DNA of 64,000 bases from Acidobacterium sp. (GTDB taxonomy: Bacteria; Acidobacteriota; Terriglobia; Terriglobales; Acidobacteriaceae). Below the pieces are notes generated by a model. That model was not told where the DNA came from. It searched no databases and saw only the letters and a program-made list of their open reading frames with translations. The first letter of the stretch is position 1. Each line of letters starts with the position of its first letter. Below, piece by piece: positions 9,808 to 18,260 of the stretch. The stretch spans positions 1 to 64,000 of the forward strand of contig PMUI01000107.1 in NCBI GenBank assembly GCA_003166955.1, in the 5' to 3' direction. The position numbers and the translations under genes were made by a program.

Positions 9808-9823
9808 TGTGATCTTTGGCACA
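9808..9823. promoter_or_regulatory. CRP/FNR-family-like palindrome before a cytochrome c gene
   Basis: TGTGA-TCTTTG-GCACA is a near-perfect CRP-type palindrome with one mismatch in the second half-site. It lies in the 146-base gap between the 13-heme cytochrome gene and the 105-residue cytochrome c gene, upstream of the latter. Confidence 0.5.
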
Positions 9824-9878
9824 GACACGGAAAGGTCCATCTTATGACCAACGCATGACAGGATGGAGCGGGCGTGGT

Positions 9879-12038
9879 TCAGTCGTGTCCCTCCGGGGGA
9901 GGATTGGGGGGAGCGGAGTCGGGCCCGGGAGCGGGTTTCTGGTCCGCGGGAGTTTCTTCCTGCATCTCACGCACTTCGTGTTCCGGCCCACGGCCGGTGA
10001 GGAAGGTCCATTTCACCGGGTAAATATCGGGATCGAAGATGACGGCGTAGAAATGCCAGATGACGATGGCGGCGGTGGCGAGGATCGCCTCGTAGAAATG
10101 GACCGCGGTGCTGATGGTGAGGATCGACGCCGGATGCGGAAGATGGGCGAGGATCCAGTCATTGAGCCAGAGCAGCACGCCGGTGATGGCCATGACGATG
10201 GTGCCCCAGACGAGTGCCCAGTACTCGGCCTTCTCGGCGTAATTGAAGCGGCGGTAGCGCGGGAGCTGATCGCGGTGGCCGAGGTTGTATTCGACGGTCT
10301 GGATGGCTTCCTTCGCGTCGCGCAGGTCGGGAACCATGTCTTTGAGCCAGCGGCGGCCGCTCTTTTTTATCGACAGATAGACGATGTGGTAGACCGATGC
10401 GCCGATGAGGACGACGCCGGCGACGCGATGGACCCAGCCGCGAATCGGGAAGCCATGTTCCCAGTGGACGAGGGGCGCGGCCCAGAAGGAATGCGGGAAC
10501 TTGAGGGCGAAGCCGGTGATGACCAGCACGAGGAAGCTGACCACGAGAAGCAGGTGCTGCCAGCGCTCGCTGAGGGTGAGGCGGACCTGGCCGGGAATCT
10601 GACGATAGCCTGCGAGGATTACGTGGGCTTTGCGCCGCAGGTCGATGAGGTTATGCAGCAACATCGCGCCGAGGGTGACGGGGATGACGATGAAGTAGAA
10701 AAGCTTGACGTAGTCGAGGACGCGACCGCCGGGGGTGGTCTTCGACATGACGTGTACGGGCCCGATGGCGAAGCGGCTGCCGGCGTCGTTGTGGCACTGG
10801 CCGCAAGTCTTGCTGAGGTTCGCATGGTTGACGGTGGAGCGCGGATCGCTGGACGGGTAGATGTTGTGGACGCCGTGGCAGCTGGCGCAATTGGCGACAG
10901 TCTGGCGGCCCTCGCGCGCGGCTAGTCCGTGGTAGCTGTCCTGGTAGGTGGGCACGCGGTCCTGCGGCATGGCAAAGCCGGCCATCAGCTGCGTGTCGCC
11001 ATGGCAGTGGGAGCAGGCCTCCTGCGAGACGTTGGCCATGTAAACGGGCGAGCCGGGATCGCCAGGGGCGAGGATTTTGTGTTCACTGTGGCAGTCGGTG
11101 CAGGTTGCTGCCTGGAGGACGCCCTTGGAGACGGCCTGGCCGTGAATGCTCTGCGCGTAGGTGTTGAAGACGGCGGTGTGGCACTGGCCGCAAGTGGAGG
11201 CGACGTTCTGCTTCCAGATCTTCGAGTGCGGATCGGAGACGGGGAGGATGTCGTGGGTGCCGTGGCAATCGTTGCAGGAGGCGGCGCTTTCGTCGCCGTG
11301 CAGGATTGCTCGTCCGTGAACGCTCAGCTTATAGGCCTCGACGGGGCGCACCTCGGTGAACATATATTTGGCGGCGAGCTTTGGATCGGAGTGGCAGGAG
11401 CCGCAGGTGTCAGGCAGATGCTGCTTGCTGACCGGCGATTGCGGGTCAGTGGAGGGCAGCGCGGAGTGCGCGGAGCCGTGGCAGTTCTGGCAGGTGGGCA
11501 CATCGGCGTTGCCGTGGTCGCGCGCGCGGCCGTGGATGCTGGCGCGGTATTGCTCAACTTCGGTGGCGTGGCAGGTGGCACAGAACTGCGGGCCGGCGAC
11601 GGCTTTCGCTACGTTGTTAGTGCCGTGGCAGACGATGCAGGTTTGCGGGTCGTTGGGATTGCCGAGGGCAGAGTGCGCGCCGGATGTCATCGCTTTGGCG
11701 GAATCGGCGTGGCAGGTGACACAGGAGGCGGAGGCAGTCTTTGCGCTGTGGGTTTGCGCAGAGGCGCCGGCGTGGCAATCCACGCAGCCGAGACTGCCGT
11801 GCGGGCCCTTCATGTGGGAGGGGCTGACGGTGATGTCTTTACCCTGGGAGTTCTTTAGTCCCGTGGAGGGACCGTGGCAGAGCAGGCAGTCGGAGGCCTG
11901 CTGGGCGCGGGCGCTGGGAATCAGAAATGCGGCTACCAGGAAAATGAAGAGAAGGACGACCTCTCTGAGGTGGCGTTGGTGAGCCCGGCTGTCGCCGGAA
12001 AAGGATTCCGCAGGCAGTTCTTCCGCGTTGGTCCCCAT
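9879..12038 (-). CDS. Thirteen-heme cytochrome c fused to a cytochrome b domain
   Basis: The 719-residue protein has an uncleaved or late signal/anchor helix (about residues 25-45), thirteen CXXCH motifs (CLLCH, CVDCH, CVTCH, CIVCH, CATCH, CQNCH, CGSCH, CNDCH, CGQCH, CTDCH, CSHCH, CASCH, CGQCH; about residues 50-440), and a C-terminal multi-helix cytochrome b domain (about 450-690) with histidines in its helices. The arrangement places quinone chemistry and a periplasmic heme wire in one polypeptide. The neighbouring genes at 7194-9297 encode the same two parts separately. Start 12038 has only a weak GGAAG site. The acidic, proline-rich tail faces the cytoplasm by inference. Confidence 0.88.
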   Translation of the reverse strand: MGTNAEELPAESFSGDSRAHQRHLREVVLLFIFLVAAFLIPSARAQQASDCLLCHGPSTGLKNSQGKDITVSPSHMKGPHGSLGCVDCHAGASAQTHSAKTASASCVTCHADSAKAMTSGAHSALGNPNDPQTCIVCHGTNNVAKAVAGPQFCATCHATEVEQYRASIHGRARDHGNADVPTCQNCHGSAHSALPSTDPQSPVSKQHLPDTCGSCHSDPKLAAKYMFTEVRPVEAYKLSVHGRAILHGDESAASCNDCHGTHDILPVSDPHSKIWKQNVASTCGQCHTAVFNTYAQSIHGQAVSKGVLQAATCTDCHSEHKILAPGDPGSPVYMANVSQEACSHCHGDTQLMAGFAMPQDRVPTYQDSYHGLAAREGRQTVANCASCHGVHNIYPSSDPRSTVNHANLSKTCGQCHNDAGSRFAIGPVHVMSKTTPGGRVLDYVKLFYFIVIPVTLGAMLLHNLIDLRRKAHVILAGYRQIPGQVRLTLSERWQHLLLVVSFLVLVITGFALKFPHSFWAAPLVHWEHGFPIRGWVHRVAGVVLIGASVYHIVYLSIKKSGRRWLKDMVPDLRDAKEAIQTVEYNLGHRDQLPRYRRFNYAEKAEYWALVWGTIVMAITGVLLWLNDWILAHLPHPASILTISTAVHFYEAILATAAIVIWHFYAVIFDPDIYPVKWTFLTGRGPEHEVREMQEETPADQKPAPGPDSAPPNPPPEGHD

Positions 12039-12195
12039 GGTTCTGCTTCCCGATTCCGGCTGGGAGTGGCTGGGGTTCTCCCGGTGGAATCTGCGTGCCT
12101 GGTACGCGCCCGCACTCAAGCCCGGTCCTGGGTGGCGTGGTCCGGCGCGAGATTCTGGGCCGGCCACTGCTCTGTTGGTTTACTGCGCGTCGCGC

Positions 12196-12516
12196 TTACT
12201 TCTGCAGAGTGCGGATGTAGGCGACGACGTCGTTGATCTGAGCGTCAGTGAGCTTGCTTGCGTATCCCTGCATCTTGCCCACGCCGTCTTTAGTCTGCTT
12301 GAAGAGGTCGGCGTCGGTGGCCTTGATGTCTTCAGGAGACTTGAGAGAGCGCAGCTTCATGTTTTTGCCGATGGGCGTGTTGCCGGTGCCGTCGGCGCCG
12401 TGGCACATCGCACATTTTGCTTTGTAGGTGGCCTCACCCGACTGTTGGGCGATGGCAGGAACGGCAAGCGAAACACTCAAGAGAGTCAGGAACGCAACAC
12501 GGAAATTCGGCTTCAC
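12196..12516 (-). CDS. Small monoheme cytochrome c (class I)
   Basis: The 106-residue precursor has a signal peptide ending AIAQQ, one CAMCH site and a C-terminal GKMQGY that may give the methionine ligand. It is a close paralogue of the cytochrome at 9415-9732. It starts with GTG at 12516, chosen because AAGGAG lies 5 bases upstream and the signal peptide begins there. It lies between the beta-barrel gene and the 13-heme cytochrome; a periplasmic shuttle between these is a reasonable inference. Confidence 0.92.
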   Translation of the reverse strand: MKPNFRVAFLTLLSVSLAVPAIAQQSGEATYKAKCAMCHGADGTGNTPIGKNMKLRSLKSPEDIKATDADLFKQTKDGVGKMQGYASKLTDAQINDVVAYIRTLQK

Positions 12517-12532
12517 CTTTGCTCCTTGCTGC

Positions 12533-12558
12533 GATGGCCGGGGCGAACCCCGGCCATC
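12533..12558 (-). promoter_or_regulatory. Strong intergenic hairpin with UUCG loop
   Basis: An 11-bp perfect stem (GATGGCCGGGG / CCCCGGCCATC) closes a four-base loop that reads UUCG in the minus-strand transcript. It lies between the beta-barrel gene and the cytochrome c gene. There is no T-tract after it in the minus direction, so it may set mRNA processing or stability, or partly end transcription, rather than act as a full terminator. Confidence 0.6.
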
Positions 12559-12569
12559 TTGTTTGCTGC

Positions 12570-15152
12570 TCAGAATTCGTAATGCATTCCGATGACGACG
12601 TTGTTCGCACGGAAGGTTCGGGGCGCGGTCTCTCCGGCATTCGTGAGGGTCAGGCCGGTTTGCAGACCAGCCAGACTCGACGAGTTGCAGGCAACCACGG
12701 GCGACGGGGCCGTGGGCGAGGGATTGACGGTTGTGCAGTAAGGCGCGCCGGAAGGTCCGCCTTCGCCGTAGCCGAAGTAGTCGTATTCCGCTTTCCAGAT
12801 CCAGCCAGGCTTGACTGTCAACGCAACTTTCGCAAAGGGCGACTCATACCTGGAGACCAGAGAGCCTGCAACGTCGCGCGCATCGTTATAGAAGCGGGTA
12901 CCGTCCACGTTGCTTACGCGATAACCGATCGCCCACTTGACGGAATCGGAGGTGGAGACGCGGAGCGCCACGGAGCCGTACTGGGTCGGAGCATCCATGA
13001 AGTCCTTCGTTGGGCCCATGTCGTAGCCTCCTCCCCGGTTGGCGGTAGGAGACGGGCAGGCCGTACCGCTCACTGTTGAGGCGCCCGGCAGGGTGGGGGT
13101 AGCACCGGCGAGATAGCAGATATTCGTCGAGGCATAGACATCGCTGTATGAGTAATTCAGGTCGATGCCATAGTGCTCATTGGGCGACAGCTGCGCACCA
13201 ATGCTGGCCACGCGGCTGTGATCGACATGCTGGAGCGGGCCATCAAGAGGCGCTGTACCTGTGTTGTTGGTGTTGTTATGCCGTTCCAGATCGTTGTAGG
13301 CGCCGGACAGGGTGGCCCAGGACTTTGCCTTGTACAGGGTGTGCACTCTGTAGTGCTGCACCTGACGCGGACCGATCGGGGTGAACGCGTTGTCGTCAAA
13401 GAGAAGCTCGGCGGTGCCGCTGACATCCCAGTCGTTAGTGGGACGCAGAGAGACATTCAGGATGCCCCCGTCTTCGTTAATGGTGACGGTTCCGCAGGTG
13501 ACTCCGGGAGGATTCTCAGCGGTGCACGTGGCTACGGGAACGTTGTGAGGGAGGCCCTCGGAGATGACGTGATTGCGGTGACGATACGTGAGCGAAACCG
13601 TGCCGCGCGACCAGCCATCCCAGGTCCCGGTCAGATCGTTGGATATCCACCTCTGGCCGAAGAAGTCAGGGTTGGGCACGCCGATGGAGCCGCTGCCTTC
13701 AAAAGTGCCGGCGCCTGCGGCCGCGTTGGCCGAGGTCAGCGAAGTTGTGTTGATGGTTTCGTTGCCGGCAGTCGCAGGCGTCGAAACCGTGGTGGCACTG
13801 GTCATGGTGGTGGTTCCCGGTTGCTGCACGTTGTTAAAGCTCACCTGATCGGAGACGCTGAACTTCGGGGAAGCCTGCCAGACGATGCCGTAGTCGGCCG
13901 CCGTTACCTCACGCCTAGCGCTACTGGTGGCGGTGTAGGTGAGCGAGCGGGTGGTTTTGGCCAGCCCCTGGAAGTTGTCGTAGTAGTTGGGCAGGTTCAT
14001 CTTCGCGTTGGTGTAGCGAAAATCGCCGTTCATCGAGATGTTCCGGATACTGGAGCTCTGGAAGCGGAAGATTTCAGTGGGATAGAGAATGCGTGTCGGC
14101 TGGGAACGGAGATAACTGGTGATGACGGCGCATGCCGGGTTGATAACGGGAAGACCACCGTTGGTTGCCGGCGCCGAGAGAACCGGCGTGGTGCCTACGC
14201 TGTTTGCATTGCAGGCGCTGGCGGCGTAGGGCGTGAGGCTGTCATAGTTGGCAAGAAGGGCGACTTTAGTGCCGTCCGGCTCCTGCACGTAGAAGTATTC
14301 AGGATCCATGGTAAAGAACGAGTCGGCCTTGTAGTGGTCGATCTGCTCTTCGTAGGTCAGCCGGGTGTCCCGCACGGGCTTCCAGTCGAGAGCCGCGAAG
14401 AAGTCGTCGGTGCCGTTGCGCTGATACTCCTCGAGCAGGACATCGTAGGAACTGGCGAATTGATAACCGCTGGGGCTGAGGCTTGGACCCTCGAAGGTAT
14501 TGTGCGAGTAGCCTACCCGATAGGTCACCTTATCCAGCGGGAGGAGGGTGAGGCTGGTATCCGTCATGCGGCGCACGGTGTCGTAGGCGAACGGCGACTG
14601 GTTCACCTGCGACCACGGCAGCGAGCCGGTTGGCGCGGCGGCGGGGCCGATGGGAGTCGAAAGACCCGACGGGATATTCGGGTTACCGAGCAGATCGTAG
14701 TCGAAGTACTGACGGTCGCGGCGGAAGAGTCCGGAGAACTCGTAGAGCTTGCCCTTATAGAAATCCATTTTGGCGAAGTCGTAGGGATCGCCGCCAAATC
14801 CGCCGCCCGCGGCGGTAAGAGTATCGAAGAGCGTGTTCTTCGCGTCCGGGAGAGCGCGCATTTCGAAGGTCTCGCCGAAGACGCGGGGCCCCGACTGCTC
14901 GTTCACGAGGGTGTCGTACATGGATCCGCTGCCGTTGACTTTGACGATGCGCCCACCGACATCGACGGTTTGATGGACGGTGTAACCCTTCGGGGCGGTG
15001 ACCGGTTGAGGCTCCGCAGCCGGAGCCTGGGCGACAGCGACAACCGCCGTCATCAATAGAATGGCGACTCCAAAGCCCCCGGCGATACGCCCGAACCTTG
15101 CGGCGGAGGGCTGTTGATTGGAGAGCCGCGAAAACCAGACTGTCTTCATCAT
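12570..15152 (-). CDS. MtrB/PioB-like outer-membrane beta-barrel
   Basis: The 860-residue protein has a long signal region (hydrophobic near residues 25-42), then alternating amphipathic segments typical of a large beta-barrel, many aromatic girdle residues, and a C-terminal phenylalanine in GMHYEF as recognised by BAM. It directly follows a decaheme MtrA/DmsE-like gene, the standard pairing of MtrAB/PioAB conduits in which the barrel sheathes the decaheme cytochrome across the outer membrane. Start 15152 follows GAGG by 6 bases. The family call rests on architecture and neighbour, not on strong motifs; other multi-strand porins remain possible. Confidence 0.75.
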   Translation of the reverse strand: MMKTVWFSRLSNQQPSAARFGRIAGGFGVAILLMTAVVAVAQAPAAEPQPVTAPKGYTVHQTVDVGGRIVKVNGSGSMYDTLVNEQSGPRVFGETFEMRALPDAKNTLFDTLTAAGGGFGGDPYDFAKMDFYKGKLYEFSGLFRRDRQYFDYDLLGNPNIPSGLSTPIGPAAAPTGSLPWSQVNQSPFAYDTVRRMTDTSLTLLPLDKVTYRVGYSHNTFEGPSLSPSGYQFASSYDVLLEEYQRNGTDDFFAALDWKPVRDTRLTYEEQIDHYKADSFFTMDPEYFYVQEPDGTKVALLANYDSLTPYAASACNANSVGTTPVLSAPATNGGLPVINPACAVITSYLRSQPTRILYPTEIFRFQSSSIRNISMNGDFRYTNAKMNLPNYYDNFQGLAKTTRSLTYTATSSARREVTAADYGIVWQASPKFSVSDQVSFNNVQQPGTTTMTSATTVSTPATAGNETINTTSLTSANAAAGAGTFEGSGSIGVPNPDFFGQRWISNDLTGTWDGWSRGTVSLTYRHRNHVISEGLPHNVPVATCTAENPPGVTCGTVTINEDGGILNVSLRPTNDWDVSGTAELLFDDNAFTPIGPRQVQHYRVHTLYKAKSWATLSGAYNDLERHNNTNNTGTAPLDGPLQHVDHSRVASIGAQLSPNEHYGIDLNYSYSDVYASTNICYLAGATPTLPGASTVSGTACPSPTANRGGGYDMGPTKDFMDAPTQYGSVALRVSTSDSVKWAIGYRVSNVDGTRFYNDARDVAGSLVSRYESPFAKVALTVKPGWIWKAEYDYFGYGEGGPSGAPYCTTVNPSPTAPSPVVACNSSSLAGLQTGLTLTNAGETAPRTFRANNVVIGMHYEF

Positions 15153-15198
15153 AAGAAGCCTCACTTGAAAACGTCGAACCCCTCGAATCCGTAAACGT

Positions 15199-15250
15199 AA
15201 AAAAACCTGGTCCAGAATCCGGGCCGCGCCCCTGTGTGTGCGCAGCCCGG
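15199..15250 (-). terminator. Possible terminator/attenuator after the decaheme gene
   Basis: In minus-strand reading an 11-bp stem with one G-T pair (arms 15240-15250 and 15219-15229) is followed after 13 bases by seven T residues (15205-15199). It lies between the decaheme gene and the barrel gene and could lower barrel expression relative to the cytochrome. Confidence 0.45.
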
Positions 15251-15261
15251 CACCATCCCTG

Positions 15262-16182
15262 CTACCGAAGGAACGCCTGGTTGATGTTCGAGCCATGAAT
15301 GTAGGTATGGCAGCTGGTGCAAGGCGCCAACTCATCCGATCCTGCGCCCATCCCGTTGATCGTGTGGTTGGCCACTCGGCTGTGGCACTGGTTGCAGAGC
15401 GTGTTGATGGACGGCATATTCAGCAAGCGAGCGTTCTGCGAACCGTGCGGCGAGTGGCATCCGGTGCAGCCTTCCGCCTTGACCGCGGCGTGCTCGTAAA
15501 CGAACGGCCCGCGCGTTTCCGCGTGGCACTTTGTGCAGACGGCATTCTGATCGGCGGTGGCCTTGATGTTATTCGCCTGGAAGGTGCCGTGCGGATCGTG
15601 GCAGTCGCTGCAGCTAACCGCGCCTTCGTTCACCGGATGATGGAACGGCATGTCGAACGCCGCCTTCTGGTCGGTGTGGCACTGGAAGCAGAGCTTGGGC
15701 TGTTCGGCCTTCAGCAGGCGCTCGGGCGCTTCGGGAGCGTGGACGCTGTGGCAGCCGAGGCAACTGACGCCGGACTTGGCATGCGCGGAGCGCTCGAAAT
15801 TCGGATGAGCGCCGGCGTGGCAGCCGAGACAGGTCGCACTGGCATCTTTGGGGCTGAGTTTGTCGAAGCGGCGAATCTTTGTGACATCGCCTCCGCCATC
15901 GACGTGAGCTTTGCCGGGTCCGTGGCAGCTCTCGCAGGTCACGCCTTTGCCGGCGTGCTCAAGAGCGAGACGAGTGTGCGGATTGGTTCCGAATTTCTTC
16001 GCGACATCCGCGTGACAAGTGGCGCAAGTCTCCTGACCGACGAAATCCGTCGCGTCCGCTGCCGCCTTCGGTTGGGAAGTTGCCGCTGGCTGCTGGCCAC
16101 CGCCGGCAGCGAGCGCCAGCCTGGTTCCTGCGAACCCGGTCAGAAGCAGAAGAAACGCCATGCTGGTAAGAAATCGACGCAT
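15262..16182 (-). CDS. Decaheme c-type cytochrome, MtrA/DmsE/PioA family
   Basis: The 306-residue precursor has a signal peptide (cleavage near residue 25) and ten CXXCH motifs: CATCH, CESCH, CLGCH, CLGCH, CFQCH, CSDCH, CTKCH, CTGCH, CNQCH and CTSCH. The FVGQETCATCHADVAKKF start, the HPVNEGAVSCSDCHDPHG segment and the CTGCHSPHG segment are typical of DmsE/MtrA proteins. Such proteins span a beta-barrel and move electrons across the outer membrane. GAGGTGA precedes the ATG at 16182. Two CRP-like palindromes lie upstream, so it probably heads the multiheme operon. No MtrC/OmcA-type outer-surface lipoprotein cytochrome was seen in the window. Confidence 0.92.
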   Translation of the reverse strand: MRRFLTSMAFLLLLTGFAGTRLALAAGGGQQPAATSQPKAAADATDFVGQETCATCHADVAKKFGTNPHTRLALEHAGKGVTCESCHGPGKAHVDGGGDVTKIRRFDKLSPKDASATCLGCHAGAHPNFERSAHAKSGVSCLGCHSVHAPEAPERLLKAEQPKLCFQCHTDQKAAFDMPFHHPVNEGAVSCSDCHDPHGTFQANNIKATADQNAVCTKCHAETRGPFVYEHAAVKAEGCTGCHSPHGSQNARLLNMPSINTLCNQCHSRVANHTINGMGAGSDELAPCTSCHTYIHGSNINQAFLR

Positions 16183-16295
16183 GCGTATTCACCTCGCACA
16201 GCAAGCGGACGGTTTTGGTGAATCACAGAACCCTGGCTCGCTGAAATTACAGCTCATGTTCTCGTGAAGCATAACGGTGTGCCGGAACGGGACAC

Positions 16296-16311
16296 AGTGA
16301 TGCAAATCACA
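16296..16311. promoter_or_regulatory. CRP/FNR-family palindrome 1 upstream of the decaheme gene
   Basis: AGTGA-TGCAAA-TCACA contains GTGAT-N4-ATCAC exactly. It lies in the roughly 357-base gap between hypB and the decaheme gene, centred about 121 bases before the decaheme start codon. No coding sequence is evident in the gap. Confidence 0.65.
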
Positions 16312-16332
16312 GGGCGGGGTTACTTCTGTTGC

Positions 16333-16348
16333 AGTGATATGTATCACT
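16333..16348. promoter_or_regulatory. CRP/FNR-family palindrome 2 upstream of the decaheme gene
   Basis: AGTGATA-TG-TATCACT is a perfect inverted repeat with 7-base arms. Its centre is 37 bases from that of the first palindrome, which allows two regulator dimers on one promoter. Confidence 0.65.
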
Positions 16349-16539
16349 TAAGCTCGGCCACGGAAAAAGTGTCAGCGGCCAGGCACAAATTCGACCGCGC
16401 CGTCGGTCGGGGAGCTGTAAGCCCTTTGGAATTGTGGGCTTTTCGCGTGGAGGGATGTGGTTCGTCCGCGGCTGGAGCGGGGAGATGCAGTAACTACCTT
16501 GGTTCGGGATTGAGCTGCAGAAAAGCGACGCTGGTTGAC

Positions 16540-17244
16540 TCAGTGTTGCTTGTCTGCCACGACACCGGTGTTGATGGCGGCGGCAATAGGGCGCCGATTG
16601 CCTCGGCGCTCGTCGAGCCACGCACGCCACTCGTCCATGCCCTTGCCGGTGGCGCAGGAGACTTCGAGGATTTCGATGGCGGGATTCACCTGGCGGGCGT
16701 TGGCTTTCGCTGCTTCGATGTCGAAGGGGACGTAGGGAAGAAGGTCGACCTTGGTGAGGATGAGCAGCGCGGCCTTGTGGAAGATGGAGGGATACTTGAG
16801 CGGCTTGTCCTCGCCTTCGGTGACGCTGAGCAGGACGATCTTGGCCTGTTCGCCGAGGTCGTAGCTGGAGGGGCAGACGAGGTTGCCGACATTTTCGATG
16901 AAGAGAATGTCGATGTTTTCCAGCGGCCAGGGTTCGAGGGCGCGCAGGATCATTTTGCCGTCGAGATGGCAGACGCCGCCGGTGACGATTTGCTGGACGG
17001 GAAAACCGTAGCGGGCGATGCGGCGGGCATCGTTCTCGGTTTGCAGATCGCCGGTGAGGACGGCGACCTTTTCTTCGGGACGGAACACGGCCAGGGTGCT
17101 TTCGAGGAGGGTGGTTTTGCCGGAACCGGGTGCGCTGATGAAGTTGAGGCACAGGATGTCGTTCTCTTCAAAGCGGCGGCGCAGATCGAGGGCGATGCGC
17201 TGATTTTCGTTGAGGACTTTTTGTTCGACGCGGACGACGGTCAT
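16540..17244 (-). CDS. hypB: Hydrogenase nickel incorporation GTPase HypB
   Basis: The 234-residue SIMIBI GTPase has a P-loop (APGSGKTTLLE), a DLQTENDARR switch region, a VCHLDGKM metal-site segment (Cys and His) and the TKVD guanine-specificity motif. HypB with HypA delivers Ni to the hydrogenase large subunit. It lacks the N-terminal CxxCGC motif and histidine-rich stretch of some HypBs, so it probably does not store nickel. The ATG at 17244 overlaps the hypA stop (ATGA). Confidence 0.95.
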   Translation of the reverse strand: MTVVRVEQKVLNENQRIALDLRRRFEENDILCLNFISAPGSGKTTLLESTLAVFRPEEKVAVLTGDLQTENDARRIARYGFPVQQIVTGGVCHLDGKMILRALEPWPLENIDILFIENVGNLVCPSSYDLGEQAKIVLLSVTEGEDKPLKYPSIFHKAALLILTKVDLLPYVPFDIEAAKANARQVNPAIEILEVSCATGKGMDEWRAWLDERRGNRRPIAAAINTGVVADKQH

Positions 17245-17600
17245 GGCTCCTCCACTTCTACGAAGGCGATGTCGAGCTGATCGCCGCTGACGAATTTGGT
17301 GCGTTCGCAGTGGCAACGAGGACAGGGCGCATCGGTGAACGGCGACAGGTGCGAAGACGAGAATTCGTGGCCGCAGTCCTCACAGCGATTCACGCGCGGA
17401 CATTTTTCCGTGGTCAGCACGACTTTCTCGTCTTCAGTTTCGGCGGTAATGCATTCAAAAGCAAAACGCAGGGCGTCGATGTCGACGCCGGAGAGCACAC
17501 CAATGCGCACACCGATGCCGATGAGCTTTGCTCCCGGACGGCGGGCGGTTTCACTGTGGGCGGCCTCGAGAATCGAGCTGGCGATGCCGACTTCGTGCAT
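17241..17600 (-). CDS. hypA: Hydrogenase nickel metallochaperone HypA
   Basis: The 119-residue protein starts MHE, with the His2 nickel ligand of HypA, and has a zinc finger with two Cys pairs (CEDCG near residue 73 and CPRCHC near 93). It hands nickel to HypB. It is translationally coupled to hypB and lies 93 bases after the hydrogenase maturation protease gene. hypC, hypD, hypE and hypF are not in the window. Confidence 0.95.
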   Translation of the reverse strand: MHEVGIASSILEAAHSETARRPGAKLIGIGVRIGVLSGVDIDALRFAFECITAETEDEKVVLTTEKCPRVNRCEDCGHEFSSSHLSPFTDAPCPRCHCERTKFVSGDQLDIAFVEVEEP

Positions 17601-17693
17601 CAGGCGTGGCCCGGGGACGGCTGCAATTGGGTTGGTGAGTAAGTCATCGATCCCTCTGGGGTGGGACCCGGCGTAACGAATCTGGTTTGCCTG

Positions 17694-18260
17694 CTACCAA
17701 TACCAGCTTTCTTCGGCGGCCGCCAACTGGAGGCCGTCCAGCTCAGACTGCAGATCATCGCCAGCTTCTGCAGCGATCTCCGCCTGCCACCGCGCGACCT
17801 GGCCGATCGCGCACTCCACCAGCGTAACAAGGGCCGCGTCGATTTTCGCGGTGAGTTCGGTGCCCCAGCCGATCACCTCAGGCTGGATGCCGAGGACTAC
17901 GATTTCCGTCGGCGCAGATTCGACGAGGCGCAGGGCGCCGATGAGGTCGGAGAAGCCGAGCAGGTGGACGCTCTTTGAGACGGGGAGATCGGAGATTTCC
18001 TCGCCGGAGTAGCGGAGCAGCGTGCCGGGCTCGGCGCCGGCGTCGATGGCGTCGAGCGCGAGGAGGTGGGTGACGCCTTCCAGCGGGTAGATGAGGTCGA
18101 GGCCCAGCGTGCCGCCCTCAATGAGCGGAACGGACTGGGGGAAGCGCGCATCGGCGCGGAGACGCTGGAGGGCGAGCATGCCGAGGGCGTCGTCGGTGCG
18201 CATGAGGTTGCCGAGGCCAAGAACAGCAATGCGGGGGAGGGCGATGCGGGGCGTGATCAT
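17694..18260 (-). CDS. hyaD: [NiFe] hydrogenase maturation endopeptidase
   Basis: The 188-residue protein opens with the HyaD/HybD/HycI signature AVLGLGNLMRTDDALG. Expected nickel-contact positions appear as an acidic residue in TDDALG (Asp where HybD has Glu), Asp in LDAIDAG and His in SVHLLG. This protease removes the C-terminal peptide of the large subunit after Ni insertion. Its ATG overlaps the stop of the cytochrome b gene (ATGA). The C-terminus is somewhat longer than in E. coli HyaD. Confidence 0.92.
   Translation of the reverse strand: MITPRIALPRIAVLGLGNLMRTDDALGMLALQRLRADARFPQSVPLIEGGTLGLDLIYPLEGVTHLLALDAIDAGAEPGTLLRYSGEEISDLPVSKSVHLLGFSDLIGALRLVESAPTEIVVLGIQPEVIGWGTELTAKIDAALVTLVECAIGQVARWQAEIAAEAGDDLQSELDGLQLAAAEESWYW

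Noticed and set aside
13173-15059. A 628-residue plus-strand frame over the beta-barrel gene.
   Set aside because: It is antisense to the barrel gene, which has a signal peptide, ribosome site and barrel pattern.
7194-16182. The many regularly spaced CXXCH codons as a nucleotide repeat array or CRISPR.
   Set aside because: They are heme-binding codons within continuous reading frames; spacers and repeats are not conserved at DNA level.
15262-16182. A nitrate or nitrite reductase electron donor role for the decaheme protein.
   Set aside because: Its motif order and adjacent barrel fit the MtrA/DmsE group, and no nrfA, nap or nar gene is in the window.
16218-16226. GTGAATCAC just upstream of the decaheme gene as a further CRP-like site.
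   Set aside because: The half-sites are separated by one base rather than six, so it does not fit the family spacing.
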